A stretch of DNA of 64,000 nt from Maniola hyperantus (GCF_902806685.2 NC_048556.1:1116001-1180000); one strand, 5' to 3'; shown: positions 57,301 through 63,810, numbered from the stretch's first letter. The notes: a model not told the origin generated them from the sequence alone. A program made the numbers and translations.

Positions 57301-60300
57301 ATTCGACGACTCAGTTTAAAATGCGTTGACTATAGTCTTATTAAATGAGCGATGCGAGCTCTTTAAGTCTACTTGGGCGAACATACATTTGTCCGTCCAT
57401 CTGTGCGTTTGAGCCGCATAACTTCTGAATAAATGTTGTTCATAAATAATATGTAATTTAATCGTCCTTAGTTTATACGTACATAAGTAGATGATGCCCG
57501 CAAAACAAACATATCAAATAAATGCTTTACGTAGGGACGCGGTGTCGACGGAGCGCGCCGTGGAGCTGGCGGCCAACACGCGCGGCATCTGCTACCTGCG
57601 GACGTCGCGGCCCAACACCGCCGTCATATACGACAACGATACCGTCTTCAAGGTGACTTTCATTTACGTAGGGACGCGGTGTCGACGGAGCGCGCCGTGG
57701 AGCTGGCGGCCAACACGCGCGGCATCTGCTACCTGCGGACGTCGCGGCCCAACACCGCCGTCATATACGACAACGATACCGTCTTCAAGGTGACTTTCAT
57801 TTACGTAGGGACGCGGTGTCGACGGAGCGCGCCGTGGAGCTGGCGGCCAACACGCGCGGCATCTGCTACCTGCGGACGTCGCGGCCCAACACCGCCGTCA
57901 TATACGACAACGATACCGTCTTCAAGGTGACTTTCATTTACGTAGGGACGCGGTGTCGACGGAGCGCGCCGTGGAGCTGGCGGCCAACACGCGCGGCATC
58001 TGCTACCTGCGGACGTCGCGGCCCAACACCGCAGTCATATACGACAACGATACCGTCTTCAAGGTGACTTTCATTTACGTAGGGACGCGGTGTCGACGGA
58101 GCGCGCCGTGGAGCTGGCGGCCAACACGCGCGGCATCTGCTACCTGCGGACGTCGCGGCCCAACACCGCCGTCATATATGATAACGACACCGTCTTCAAG
58201 GTGACCACACATTATCATACTATGCATTTTTCACTTGATTTGATTTTTTAATTTGTTAAAAAAGTTGTGCTTATAGAATTTTTCATTAACTTGTAACTTT
58301 GTGAAGGTGTGTTTTTAACATGTTTTGTTAACAAACACATGTTAACAAAACTAACAGACATTTTTACGCACAAACCACTGCGACTCGTTCATCGCAGACC
58401 GGTTTGTTTCCGCGTGCAGCCGCTTGAAGCGGGCGCATGTAGCACTTTTTATTCTCATCACCTAAAAACCCATACGTCACAAACTATTTTGTCACCTAGT
58501 CTTAAATTAACTTGAATTACCTGACAAGCAGACTTACACCAGAGTAACCGACATAGCTCAGCGGGTTGCGAAGCTGAAGTGGCAGTGAGCAAGGCACATA
58601 CACAGTTCGAAAAAGCGATACGTTTTGGAGTTCCAAGGTGCGCGTGTGAGCGTGTGAGAGAGTGTGATGTCGAACTCGCACCGAAAAGCAACAACAAATA
58701 ATTTGTGTTTCGGCGTTATGGGCGTTTTAAATAAATAATTAAACAACACTTGCTTCTACGATAAAGCAAAACATCGTGAGGAAACCTGCATGCTTGAGAG
58801 TTCTCCATAATGTTTTCGGCTGTGTGTGAATTGTTCCTTCCCCATTCCGAGACCCGTGCTCAGTAGTTGGCCGGCGACGACGGGTTGAGATGATGATTCA
58901 AACAAATCCTTTGCTATTGCGTAGGTGGGAGAAGCGAAGATAGTGCGAAGCGGCGCTTCGGACCGCGTTCTGCTGGTGGGCGCGGGCGTTACCTTACACG
59001 CCGCGCTCACCGCCGCCGCTGCGCTCGCGCAGGACGGTGAGTGCTATTTTTTTTTCGGATTGAGTATACTGTGTTGGCCCTACTAAGTAAAAAGTAGTAC
59101 GCAGTCGAGATGGCAATCGGGGCGGGGCATTGAAGGCGGGGGGACGTCACCCGCGCTCGCTCGCACCGGGTTAGCGCGGGGACTGTGTGGGTGTGCGGGG
59201 CGTCCCCATCCCGATTGCCATCTCGATCTGTCGCGTACTATAGATACTAGCCGCTGCCGCGTCACTTGGCGCGTCAAGCTGCGCCTGGGGGTGAGCCCTA
59301 GGGCTCGGAAGAAATAATTGGAGAAGTTAGGGGGTAACGTCCTCCTAAGGGCGCCTCCTGTGAGGCTCGGAGCACGGCTTAGGATGTCGTTGGGTTAGTT
59401 GGTAGGACTTGTTTAGGCCGTACGCCACCGAGGCCGTGGTTAGTTAGAAATCGGGGACGACTTCGCCGGCGAAGACGCTGTAAAGAGGTTGAATTTGTGT
59501 GCTGTGCATTGTTGGTCATGATTTGATCGTCAGGGTCGTTAAGGACGTGCTTAGGACGTCTTTTAACGGAGGTCGTTAAGGACGTGCTTAGGGCGTCTTT
59601 TAAAGGAAGTCGTTACGATCGAGGGTGTAAGGTTAGTGGGAACATTCACTCCCTATATACCCTCTCCCTCTCTTCCCTTCTACATTTCTTGATTTGTTTC
59701 GGTCTCCTAGACAAACTAACTAGTTTGTCATGATTTTTTATTTAAGTCAGCCAAGAGGTAGTATTGTGTCATTGCAGGTGTGGAGGCGCGCGTGCTGGAC
59801 CCCTTCACCATCAAGCCCCTGGACGAAGCAGCGCTGCGCAAGCACGCCACAGCTGTCGGCGGACGAGTGGTGGTGGTGGAAGATCATTACCAGGCCGGTA
59901 TGTGTTGACAATTGACATAGCTTTAGTTTTATACATACTTCCTCACTATTAAATAAATAAATAATAATAAATAATCTTTATTTCCTCAGACATTAAAGGC
60001 CCACAATATTATGTTAGTAACCATCTTAACCTATGTTAGTAACTATATAGGAGCCTCAATAGCTCAACCGGTATAGGAGTGGACTGAAAACCGAAAGGTC
60101 GACGGTTCAAACCCCGCCCGTTGCACTATTGTCGTACCTACTCCTAGCACAAGCCTGACGCTTAATTGGAGAGGAAAGGGGAATATTAGTCATTTAACAT
60201 GGCTAATATTCTTTAAAAAAAAAAAAAAAAAATTATAATATAATGTATGTTAGTAAGAAACTTATTCTATGTTAGTTAATATAATTAATATACTTATTAA

Positions 60301-60893
60301 CTAACTATTGCATCGTCATTATCTAGATATCTAAATCGAAATAAATATATAAGGAATAGCTGACTGACTGATCTATCAACGCACAGCTCAAATTACTGGA
60401 CGAATCGGGCTGAAATATGGCATGCAGATAGCTATTATGGCGTATACGACATCTGCTAAGAAAGGAATTTTGTAAATTTTTCACCTAAGGGGGCAAAATA
60501 AGGGTTTGAAATTTTACAGTCCACGCGGATGAAATCACGAGCATGAGCTAGTCGACCGATAAATGTCGACTGCTGGTCGATCTTGTAGGGATTTAATAAC
60601 TATATCCATGCAAAGAATCACGGCAATCCGTTGCTTCGTTGTGACGTGATTGAAGGACAAACCATCAAATCAACACGCATTTATAATTTGGGTAGTAATC
60701 ATCATAATGGTTACCTGCAGGTGGTCTGGGCGAGGCAGTGATGTCAGCGTTGGCCCTGGAGCGTGACGTCATAGTAAAGCATCTATTCGTCAAGGAGGTC
60801 CCACGCTCGGGTGGACCGGATGAGCTGCTGGACAAGTACGGTATCTCCGCTCCGCACATCGTTAACGCCGCCAAGCTAGTTCTCAAGGCGTAG
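44632..60893 (+). CDS. TKT: Transketolase, complete 13-exon gene
   Basis: Thiamine-diphosphate enzyme of the non-oxidative pentose phosphate pathway that moves two-carbon units between sugar phosphates; cytosolic homodimer in this family. I joined 44632-44729, 45996-46113, 46385-46602, 47281-47431, 48935-49162, 50457-50644, 51567-51638, 55633-55756, 57028-57176, 57535-57652 (first of five exon-10 copies), 58925-59036, 59778-59897 and 60721-60893. All junctions are GT/AG, and the 1869 bp give 622 codons plus TAG; human TKT has 623. Visible motifs: GHPTS near residue 33, GSLGQGL, GDGEAAEGS near 151 (ThDP/metal), DGDTKNSTF near 339, IAEQ with the catalytic Glu at about 366, GSHCGVSIGEDGPSQMG, RTSRP with Arg 474 (phosphate binding), VLDPFTIKPLD and the C-terminal VPRSG. 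The ATG has A at -3. Odd points are the fivefold exon 10 and the repeat-filled introns. Identity is certain; which exon-10 copy is spliced is not. Confidence 0.97.
45390..45617 (+). mobile_element. CTAG-family element, type 2 (intron 1)
   Basis: ATATATAAAAAGAAAAGGTG with GACTGACCGACTGACTGACG to GCGAGCATAAGCTAGT. Confidence 0.75.
45637..45797. mobile_element. Foldback MITE, AGAAAGTAATATACATC family (intron 1)
   Basis: CAGAAAGTAATATACATCAA is mirrored by TGATGTACATTACTTTCTG. The second copy is at 55831 in intron 8. Confidence 0.75.
45889..45991 (-). mobile_element. CTAG-family type-2 fragment abutting exon 2
   Basis: CTAGCTTATCCCTGTGACTT to CCCTTAGGGGTTGAGTTTTC, then AAAAATCATT; it ends within the last 20 bases of the intron. 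Confidence 0.65.
45996..46113 (+). CDS. TKT: Transketolase exon 2
   Basis: Completes SGHPTSCASMAEIMSVLFFH. The His of GHPTS corresponds to human His 37, a substrate-binding and catalytic residue. It continues to TMRYK and FILSK. The acceptor is TTTGCCAG and the donor GTAACT. A truncated CTAG-family element ends only a few bases before the acceptor. Confidence 0.95.
46256..46373 (+). repeat. Repeat R2 fragment in intron 2
   Basis: CTTCCAAAATACGTAAAATC and GATTTGACAAGTTGTCAAAC run to about 12 bases before the exon 3 acceptor. Confidence 0.6.
46385..46602 (+). CDS. TKT: Transketolase exon 3
   Basis: Begins GHAAPILYAAWAEAG (the His matches human His 77) and includes HPTPRLNFVDVGTGSLGQGL, the conserved GSLGQGL loop, then AGMAYVGKYFD. 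The acceptor is TTTGTCTGTAG and the donor GTAAGA. It ends with two bases of Arg 145. Confidence 0.95.
47085..47262 (+). repeat. Repeat R3 copy in intron 3
   Basis: AAGTCACGAGGTTTGACAGC, TCATATTACATTGGTAGG and TGATCAGAATCAGTAGCAAT; it ends 18 bases before exon 4. Confidence 0.5.
47281..47431 (+). CDS. TKT: Transketolase exon 4
   Basis: Carries the thiamine-diphosphate/metal motif GDGEAAEGSVWEA and the downstream FDVNRLGQSEPTSLQHQ. The Asn of DVN is a metal ligand in the family. The acceptor that keeps frame is GGTTCAG at 47280; the next AG, two bases on, would shift frame. The donor is GTAACA, and a repeat begins about ten bases inside the intron. Confidence 0.95.
47441..47893 (-). repeat. 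GTTCCG repeat in intron 4, beside the exon 4 donor
   Basis: GGCCAAGTGCGAGTCAGACT begins ten bases after the GT. It runs through ATGATACCCCACTTGATATA to GATTCGCACTTGACC. Both outer ends resemble each other in inverse orientation. Confidence 0.75.
48122..48337 (+). mobile_element. CTAG-family element, type 2 (intron 4)
   Basis: AAATATATAAAAGGAAAAGG to GTCGCGGGCGTAAGCTAG. Confidence 0.7.
48438..48930 (-). mobile_element. Two CTAG-family type-1 remnants before exon 5
   Basis: 48438-48610 ends ACCAACAAACAAACACACTT. 48625-48930 runs from CTAGATTGTGGCCGCGACTC to AGACACACACTTTCACAT, immediately followed by the exon 5 pyrimidine tract. Confidence 0.65.
48935..49162 (+). CDS. TKT: Transketolase exon 5
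   Basis: A phase 0-0 exon of 76 codons beginning MDVYAARLKSFGFHTLVVDG and including AKTYKGRGFPGIEDKENWHG; the His of ENWHG matches the conserved His 258 region of the human enzyme. The first Met is internal, not a start. The pyrimidine tract TCTTTACTTGTAG abuts a CTAG-family remnant. Confidence 0.95.
49420..49580. mobile_element. Foldback MITE, GCCATTTTAACTC family (intron 5)
   Basis: GACATGCGCCATTTTAACTT is mirrored by AGTTAAAATGGCGTGTGAGA; same family as 26786. Confidence 0.75.
49733..49808 (+). repeat. TKT-intron motif, copy 1 (intron 5)
   Basis: GTGTGTCGTACTCACGCGGC, GCTGTCGGTCGACGTGGCCA and GTAGCATTCAGAC. It recurs at 50745 and 56108 and nowhere else that I see. It contains a CGACC/GGTCG stem. 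Confidence 0.75.
49823..50408 (+). mobile_element. RTE-like LINE 3' end with a second LINE inside (intron 5)
   Basis: Starts AAGGCCATGAAGAGAGCTAT, is broken at about 49938-50215, resumes ACCGATAGACGTTGGGGTCC and ends with GTTGATGATGATGAT. The inserted piece reads on the minus strand VTDSPLCRACMEVDKTPTQV, LLEC, a Cys-rich C-terminal LINE motif. Confidence 0.7.
50457..50644 (+). CDS. TKT: Transketolase exon 6
   Basis: Linker between the PP and Pyr domains, then the start of the Pyr domain (KKGELVATRLAYGTGLKKIA). The linker (KNASITLKPQPPLAEAPKV) is the least conserved part, as is usual for the family. The acceptor is TTTTTTTTCAG and the donor GTAATA. Confidence 0.94.
50745..50822 (+). repeat. 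TKT-intron motif, copy 2 (intron 6)
   Basis: GTGTGTCGTACTCATGCGAC, GTTGTCGGTCGACGTGGCCA and GTAGCACTCAGACA. Confidence 0.75.
50945..51500 (+). mobile_element. RTE-like LINE fragment, partly duplicated (intron 6)
   Basis: AAGAGAGCCCAGAGTCACTC occurs at 50968 and 51253 (period about 284 bp), each followed by GACGGGCGATGGAAAGATGC. Only the second copy continues with AGCTGAAGTGGCAATG and GACATTGGGGTCCCG. Confidence 0.75.
51567..51638 (+). CDS. TKT: Transketolase exon 7
   Basis: A short 72-bp exon encoding RVIAMDGDTKNSTFSDKLRN and then AYPD. DGDTKNSTF is a family signature. Both ends are phase 2, so it could be skipped without frameshift, but that would delete the signature. Confidence 0.94.
51755..51788. 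repeat. (CA)n microsatellite
   Basis: CACACACACGCACACACACA and on, in intron 7. Confidence 0.9.
52040..52200 (-). mobile_element. CTAG-family type-1 fragment (intron 7)
   Basis: CTAGATTGTTCCGGCGACTG to TCGTCAAAATCGGTTAAGCG. Confidence 0.6.
52543..52619 (+). pseudogene. THAP-domain exon remnant
   Basis: MKCCVLSCQSYSDRRSDAMN then GITFHL: Cys-x4-Cys followed by a TFH motif, as at the start of THAP zinc-binding domains. A GTAAGT donor follows at 52620. A possible second exon (52753-52824, after ACCCGCAG) reads WKIEKWAAFHNPSPRKMSLD and stops. THAP domains need a later Cys-x2-His, which is missing here, so it is non-functional. Confidence 0.5.
53448..53885 (-). mobile_element. CTAG-family insertions inside the Harbinger element
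   Basis: A type-2 start (CTAGCTTATGCCCGCGACGT, 53448) joins type-1 pieces (TTTGATTTTCCGGGATAAAA twice, 53609 and 53728-like) ending TTGATAATAATATAAGTATG. Confidence 0.65.
53908..53975 (-). mobile_element. RTE-like tail scrap
   Basis: ATCATCATCATCATCATCAT, CAACCGATAG and CCACTGCTGGACATAGG only. Confidence 0.65.
54183..54670 (+). repeat. GTTCCG repeat, full-length, in the transposase remnant
   Basis: TAGGGTTCCGTACCTCAAAA with a long (TCTG)n at 54237-54315, to GCCTGACTCGCACTTGGCCG. It is the most complete copy in the window, about 490 bp. Confidence 0.85.
54237..54315. repeat. (TCTG)n microsatellite
   Basis: About 20 TCTG units, an expansion of the short run present in all copies of the family. 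Confidence 0.95.
54941..55632. other. Rest of intron 7
   Basis: 54949-55050 is a degraded copy of the CGCGACAGG foldback family (AGTCGCGGACATGCGCGCAG, CCGACTGCCATTTCCCC). 55051-55632 is AT-rich with a poly-A run at 55558-55577. No other feature. Confidence 0.45.
55633..55756 (+). CDS. TKT: Transketolase exon 8
   Basis: Encodes RYIECFIAEQTLVGAATGAA, with the catalytic Glu (about residue 366) that activates thiamine, then FASTFAAFFTRTFDQ. The exon is GC-rich relative to its introns. The donor is GTCCGT, a weaker variant than the other donors in this gene. Confidence 0.95.
55831..55998. mobile_element. Foldback MITE, AGAAAGTAATATACATC family (intron 8)
   Basis: CGGCAGACAATAATGTACAT is mirrored by ATGTACATTACTTTCTGCCG. 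The inner arms TTTGTAGATCGTTCTCTCTG and mirror also pair. It starts 75 bases after the exon 8 donor. Confidence 0.75.
56108..56166 (+). repeat. TKT-intron motif, copy 3 (intron 8)
   Basis: GTGTGTCGTACTCACGCGAC, ACTGTTGGTCGACGTGGGCA and GTAGCATTCAAAC. Confidence 0.75.
56248..56612 (+). mobile_element. RTE-like LINE 3' end (intron 8)
   Basis: The frame MERAMLGVSLCDQIRNEEIR, RRTRVTDIAQRVAKLKWQWA, GHIVRKTDRGWGPKVLERRP, then GRPPLGGRTTSDESQRVAG in another frame. It ends GTTGATGATGG. Confidence 0.8.
57028..57176 (+). CDS. TKT: Transketolase exon 9
   Basis: Encodes IRMGAISQSNINLAGSHCGV and SIGEDGPSQMGLEDLALFRA. This is transketolase signature 2, including the His and Asp that bind substrate and the G-E-D-G-P-S-Q core. 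It ends FYPS in phase 2, followed by GTGAGT. Confidence 0.95.
57203..57337. mobile_element. Foldback MITE in intron 9
   Basis: GACTATAGTCGACGCATTTT is mirrored by AAAATGCGTTGACTATAGTC. The arms pair for about 60 bp (CTCGCACTTAC / GTAAGTGCGAG at the centre). It lies 27 bases after exon 9 and 200 bases before the exon 10 array. Confidence 0.9.
57535..57652 (+). CDS. TKT: Transketolase exon 10, copy 1 of 5
   Basis: Encodes SDAVSTERAVELAANTRGIC, then YLRTSRP (the Arg matches human Arg 474, phosphate binding) and ends DNDTVFK. It enters in phase 2 and leaves in phase 0, so exactly one copy fits the message. Copy 1 keeps the original upstream acceptor context (GCTTTACGTAG); its donor is GTGACTTTC. 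Confidence 0.9.
57672..57789 (+). repeat. TKT: Transketolase exon 10, copy 2
   Basis: Identical to copy 1 over the whole exon by eye, with its own acceptor and donor. It would code the same 40 residues if chosen instead of copy 1. Confidence 0.93.
57809..57926 (+). repeat. TKT: Transketolase exon 10, copy 3
   Basis: Third exact unit; splice signals intact. Confidence 0.93.
57946..58063 (+). repeat. TKT: Transketolase exon 10, copy 4
   Basis: One silent difference from copies 1-3 (GCA for GCC in NTAVI); splice signals intact. Confidence 0.93.
58083..58200 (+). repeat. TKT: Transketolase exon 10, copy 5
   Basis: Three silent changes in the last codons (TAT, GAT, GAC for TAC, GAC, GAT). Its donor runs into GTGACCACAC, the only donor with a full-length intron behind it, so it keeps the original downstream context. 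All changes being silent is consistent with selection or with very few events. Confidence 0.93.
58201..58924 (+). other. Transketolase intron 10
   Basis: Holds an RTE-like scrap at 58540-58650 (CAGAGTAACCGACATAGCTC, GAAGCTGAAGTGGCAGTG), a SINE-B body fragment at 58760-58885 (AAAACATCGTGAGGAAACCT, GACCCGTGCTCAGTAG), and a short TGTTAACAAACACATGTTAA palindrome at 58325-58346. Confidence 0.7.
58925..59036 (+). CDS. TKT: Transketolase exon 11
   Basis: Encodes VGEAKIVRSGASDRVLLVGA, then GVTLHAALTAAAALAQDG, the start of the C-terminal domain (human VTVIGAGVTLHEAL). The acceptor is TATTGCGTAG and the donor GTGAGT; it ends in phase 1. Confidence 0.94.
59095..59240. mobile_element. Foldback MITE, CGCGACAGGTCGAGATGG family (intron 11)
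   Basis: TAGTACGCAGTCGAGATGGC is mirrored by GCCATCTCGATCTGTCGCGT. The same family lies at 25728 and 62396. Confidence 0.8.
59241..59777. other. Rest of intron 11
   Basis: GC-richer than usual, with a local duplication: GTCGTTAAGGACGTGCTTAG at 59532 and again at 59572, each followed by a CGTCTTTTAA-like word. Class unknown. Confidence 0.45.
59778..59897 (+). CDS. TKT: Transketolase exon 12
   Basis: Encodes VEARVLDPFTIKPLDEAALR, then KHATAVGGRVVVVEDHYQAG. Both VLDPFTIKPLD and VEDHY are strongly conserved. The acceptor is TCATTGCAG and the donor GTATGT. Confidence 0.95.
60053..60235 (+). mobile_element. SINE-C, full-length (intron 12)
   Basis: GCCTCAATAGCTCAACCGGT, GGTTCAAACCCCGCCCG and GGCTAATATTCTTTAAAAAA; nearly identical to 28395 but with an A tail. 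Confidence 0.85.
60345..60555 (+). mobile_element. CTAG-family element, type 2 (intron 12)
   Basis: AAATATATAAGGAATAGCTG to AATCACGAGCATGAGCTAGT. Confidence 0.65.
60590..60700 (-). mobile_element. CTAG-family type-1 end just before exon 13
   Basis: TATCCATGCAAAGAATCACG, GACGTGATTGAAGGACAAAC and GCATTTATAATTTGGGTAGT. Confidence 0.6.
60721..60893 (+). CDS. TKT: Transketolase exon 13 and stop
   Basis: Encodes GLGEAVMSALALERDVIVKH, then LFVKEVPRSGGPDELLDKYG and ends NAAKLVLKA with TAG at 60891. The VPRSG motif is the expected C-terminal signature. The acceptor is TTACCTGCAG. Confidence 0.95.
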
Positions 60894-60954
60894 ATGTGTG
60901 CCAGGTCAATGAACTAATAACTACCCTCCAATTCATTTAAAATCTCCATTTTTA

Positions 60955-60960
60955 AATAAA
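60955..60960 (+). terminator. Polyadenylation signal of transketolase
   Basis: AATAAA 62 bases after the stop, immediately followed by a second overlapping AATAAT. It is the first canonical signal after the gene. Confidence 0.65.
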
Positions 60961-61691
60961 TAATACGAATCGAGTCATCCTACCGACTGCGCCACTTGTG
61001 ATGTTTGAGTAAAAGTAAAAATACTTAATAATATCTAGCGATTGAAAAGCCTCTCTATCTATCGCGTAAACTCTTATCTTTCTCTCTCTCTCTCTCTTTT
61101 ATCTTTTATGTGAGACAGAGATAAGGGCGATGGAAAAACTGGCCCTTATTTATTGTTTAAATTTAACGGTTTTTTTTTATGTATTGTAGGGTAGTTCTCT
61201 ATAAAATTCCTTATTATTTTTATAAGAAAAATCAAATCAAAGATCAAATTCTGAGGTATGTTACTGATTAAGTTTTGATATGAATCGAATCATTCGTTAC
61301 AAAAACTACTATTGAATAGTTTATAAGTGTCTCGTTTTCTATATTTTTTTTTACCTGGAAGTTTTTTTTGTAATGATAATACTTTTAAATCAATTAAAAT
61401 ATTACGCGTACAATCTGATCTCTAGTACGGTAGAGCAGTACTTTTGGTATAACAATAATTGACACTTACAGCAAATATGGCGAGTCTTTTCTCAGATTGT
61501 ACGCGTCATATGGTTATTTTAAGATTTAAAAGAAACAGAAAATTTAAATTAGTTTATAATTCAGTGGTTTTGTTACTGTTCTCTAGATAAGGATCTCCGA
61601 AGTGTGTGCGAAATTTCGGCCGGAATTTTCGCAATGCATTGCTACTTTTAGTAATATATTTTTTATAATAAGCTTAGGGCTAAATTATATT
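60961..61691. other. Downstream of transketolase; no gene seen
   Basis: A (TC)n run at 61080-61097; otherwise AT-rich and unclassified. Confidence 0.35.
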
Positions 61692-61910
61692 AAACTAGCT
61701 GATGCCCGCGACTTCGTCCGCGTGGAATTAGGTTTTTGAAAATCCCGTGGGAACTCTTTGATTTTCCGGGATAAAAAGTAGCCTATGTCACTCTCCAGGT
61801 CTTTATCTATACCCATGCAAAAATCACGTCAATCCGTTGCACCGTTGCGACGTGATTGAAGGACAAACCAACCAACAAACACACATTCGCATTTATAATA
61901 AGGGTACTGA
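61692..61910 (-). mobile_element. CTAG-family element, type 1, best-preserved copy
   Basis: ACTAGCTGATGCCCGCGACT through TTTTCCGGGATAAAAAGTAG, GTTGCGACGTGATTGAAGGA to CGCATTTATAATAAGGGTA. Confidence 0.8.
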
Positions 61911-62395
61911 TACATTAACCATGGCCGATATTTAACGACCAAAGTCATTGCACTCTTTGACTGTCAATTGTTGAATTTATAAGATGAAAATTGATGCAAC
62001 TTATAATTTAAGCTACGAGGATTCGAAACGCGTCCTGATCTATGAAGCCTTCTGACCTTTAATAGTTATGTTGCCAATAAATGAAAATTAAAAAGAAAAT
62101 TTTTTGAATCTCCAGTAACTCATTTAAAACTGTTTAGACTCGAAATAATATATGTATATTTGACATCAACATCAACATAGATATAGTTCTGGTTTGGTAA
62201 AGTTGTGCCATCAAGTGATTTAGCGTTCCGGTACGATGCTGCACGCTAGAAAAATCCGACTGAAATTTCGCACTTATGTCGGAGAATCAAAAATAATGAT
62301 TTGGATATCCATTTATATTTTATTGATACAAGGCTGATGATGTGTGATACTATAGAAATTGAACTTGTGATTATGAATCTAAAGGTAGGCAACCT
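61911..62395. other. No gene; SINE-A scrap
   Basis: 62200-62240 matches the SINE-A body (TGATTTAGCGTTCCGGTACG). Nothing else recognised. Confidence 0.35.
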
Positions 62396-62530
62396 ACAGT
62401 ACGCGACCGGTTGAGATGGCAACCGGGGAGGGAACGCCCCGCACACCCGCACAGCTTCCACGCTATCCCGGTGCGAGCGAGCGCAGGTGCCTCATACCCC
62501 GATTGCCATCTCTACCTGTCGCGTACTATA
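62396..62530. mobile_element. Foldback MITE, CGCGACAGGTCGAGATGG family
   Basis: AGTACGCGACCGGTTGAGAT is mirrored by ATCTCTACCTGTCGCGTACT, with CGCACACCCGCAC in the core. Confidence 0.8.
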
Positions 62531-62558
62531 CTATACTTAATCCAGGAAAGAAGTTTGT

Positions 62559-62777
62559 ATCGCGCTCTCTCTGTTACGTAATCCCATACAAATGACAGAG
62601 ACGAAACAGTCAGTGGGCGCTAACCATTTCGATTCACCAACCAATCACAAACGAAACCATGTTTGCGAATTGAATTTCGAATGTTTTTTTGAAAACATGT
62701 TGGTCTCTCAAAATAGATTTTGAAATGACTCCCGTCTCTGTCATTTGTATGGTATTACTTAACAGAGAGAGCGCTAT
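62559..62777. mobile_element. Foldback MITE, GCGCTCTCTCTGTTA family
   Basis: CGCGCTCTCTCTGTTACGTA with ATACAAATGACAGAGACG is mirrored by CGTCTCTGTCATTTGTATGG and AACAGAGAGAGCGC; arms of about 45 bp. Confidence 0.85.
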
Positions 62778-63479
62778 AGTAAATTGTAAGAGCTGTAACA
62801 TTACCACGTTCACCATAGAGCTATCGGCTATTGTAGAGACTATTCTGGTGTAGTGCCGAATAGTACAGACAGAAAAAATACACTAACCTGTTTCATTTTT
62901 TGTCGGTCAGGTTTTCAAATCGGGGAAAAAATATACTTTCAGTCATTTTGTCGAGGACAATTTGACTCTTCAAACATACAAAAAGTCCTGGCTAACTTAA
63001 CTCAGTTTCATACGCAAAGAATATTAAACTCTATTTCTATGAGGGATAATTCTTAAAATCGCCTGAAGCACGACTGCTTCTGTGTGACCAGATCTGTCCT
63101 AAATCCCCGGGGAGTGTTTGGGAAGAACGCGTACAAAACAGCCCAAAAGTATAGTTGAAGTTTGCGCAGAGCTTCCCTTTGGACAAGGACTAAGGCCCGA
63201 TTTCTCAAAATTCTCACGGGATAGGGAATAAAAAGGATTTTTATTTTCGGTTTATGAGTAAAGCGAGAACTGCCCGTGCGAAGTTTCAAATCCCACCCGC
63301 GGGGTGATTACGTAAAACGTTGCAGCAGCGACAGCAACGCGACAGCAGTAGCAATGCGAAAGCTCATTTGCTGTCTCTCTTCTTCTTCTTATTTTGCTTT
63401 GTGGCTATTGCTGTCTCTCTCTAGCCGGACGTTTGACAGCAATGATCGCGAGATTTACGCCTGTCGCGAGATACGTAAC
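62778..63479. other. No supported gene
   Basis: Short frames at 62853-63056, 63053-63289 (minus) and 63276-63608 have no family resemblance. Not repeated elsewhere in the window. Confidence 0.3.
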
Positions 63480-63600
63480 TACCCCGCCGTTGCATTATTG
63501 TCGTACCTACTCCTAGCACAAGCTTTACGCTTAGTTGGAGGGGAAAGGGGAATATCAGTCATGATAACATGGCTATTATTCTTTAAGAAAAAAAGGCGGG
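63480..63600 (+). mobile_element. SINE-C, 5'-truncated
   Basis: CCGTTGCATTATTGTCGTAC, CTAGCACAAGCTTTACGC and GGCTATTATTCTTTAAG. Confidence 0.7.
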
Positions 63601-63629
63601 GCTATTGATACTTTGTGCAAAAATATACT

Positions 63630-63700
63630 ATTTTTCCGACTTCCAAAAAGGAGGTGGTTCTCAATTCGGCCCGTTTTTTTTTTTCACCTGTATTGGGCTC
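63630..63700. repeat. Fragment with CCAAAAAGGAGGTGGTTCT
   Basis: The reverse of the 15681 segment; a short unclassified repeat followed by a T10 run. Confidence 0.45.
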
Positions 63701-63810
63701 GGCACTATAACATGAATAGTCTCTAATTTCATTCCTAAACAAAAAACATTCCGTTACTCTATGGTCTCAAAAGTTCCTTTACAAAAATAAAATTACTGTT
63801 AAGAAGCAAA

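Larger units (their letters stand above)
57526..58205 (+). repeat. Fivefold tandem array of transketolase exon 10 (137-bp unit)
   Basis: Exon copies are at 57535-57652, 57672-57789, 57809-57926, 57946-58063 and 58083-58200. The 19-base linkers read GTGACTTTCATTTACGTAG, so each holds a donor and an acceptor back to back, far too short for a spliceable intron. Copies 1-3 are identical by eye, copy 4 has one silent change (GCC to GCA), and copy 5 has three silent changes near its end. Reading through from one copy into the next shifts frame and stops (for example at about 57793). The pattern suggests recent unequal exchange or replication slippage, with a shared TTTACGTAG at the unit edges. An assembly or polymerase artefact cannot be excluded. 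Confidence 0.97.

Noticed and set aside
57491..58204. Overlapping frames of 83-100 codons across the exon-10 array
   Set aside because: They read through 19-bp linkers and repeat the same shadow sequence; the real coding is the individual exon copies.
57526..58205. Exon-10 copies as mutually exclusive alternative exons that diversify the enzyme
   Set aside because: All differences between copies are silent, so no protein diversity would result.
57526..58205. A CRISPR-like repeat array
   Set aside because: The repeats are coding exons in a eukaryotic gene and the spacers are identical, not unique.
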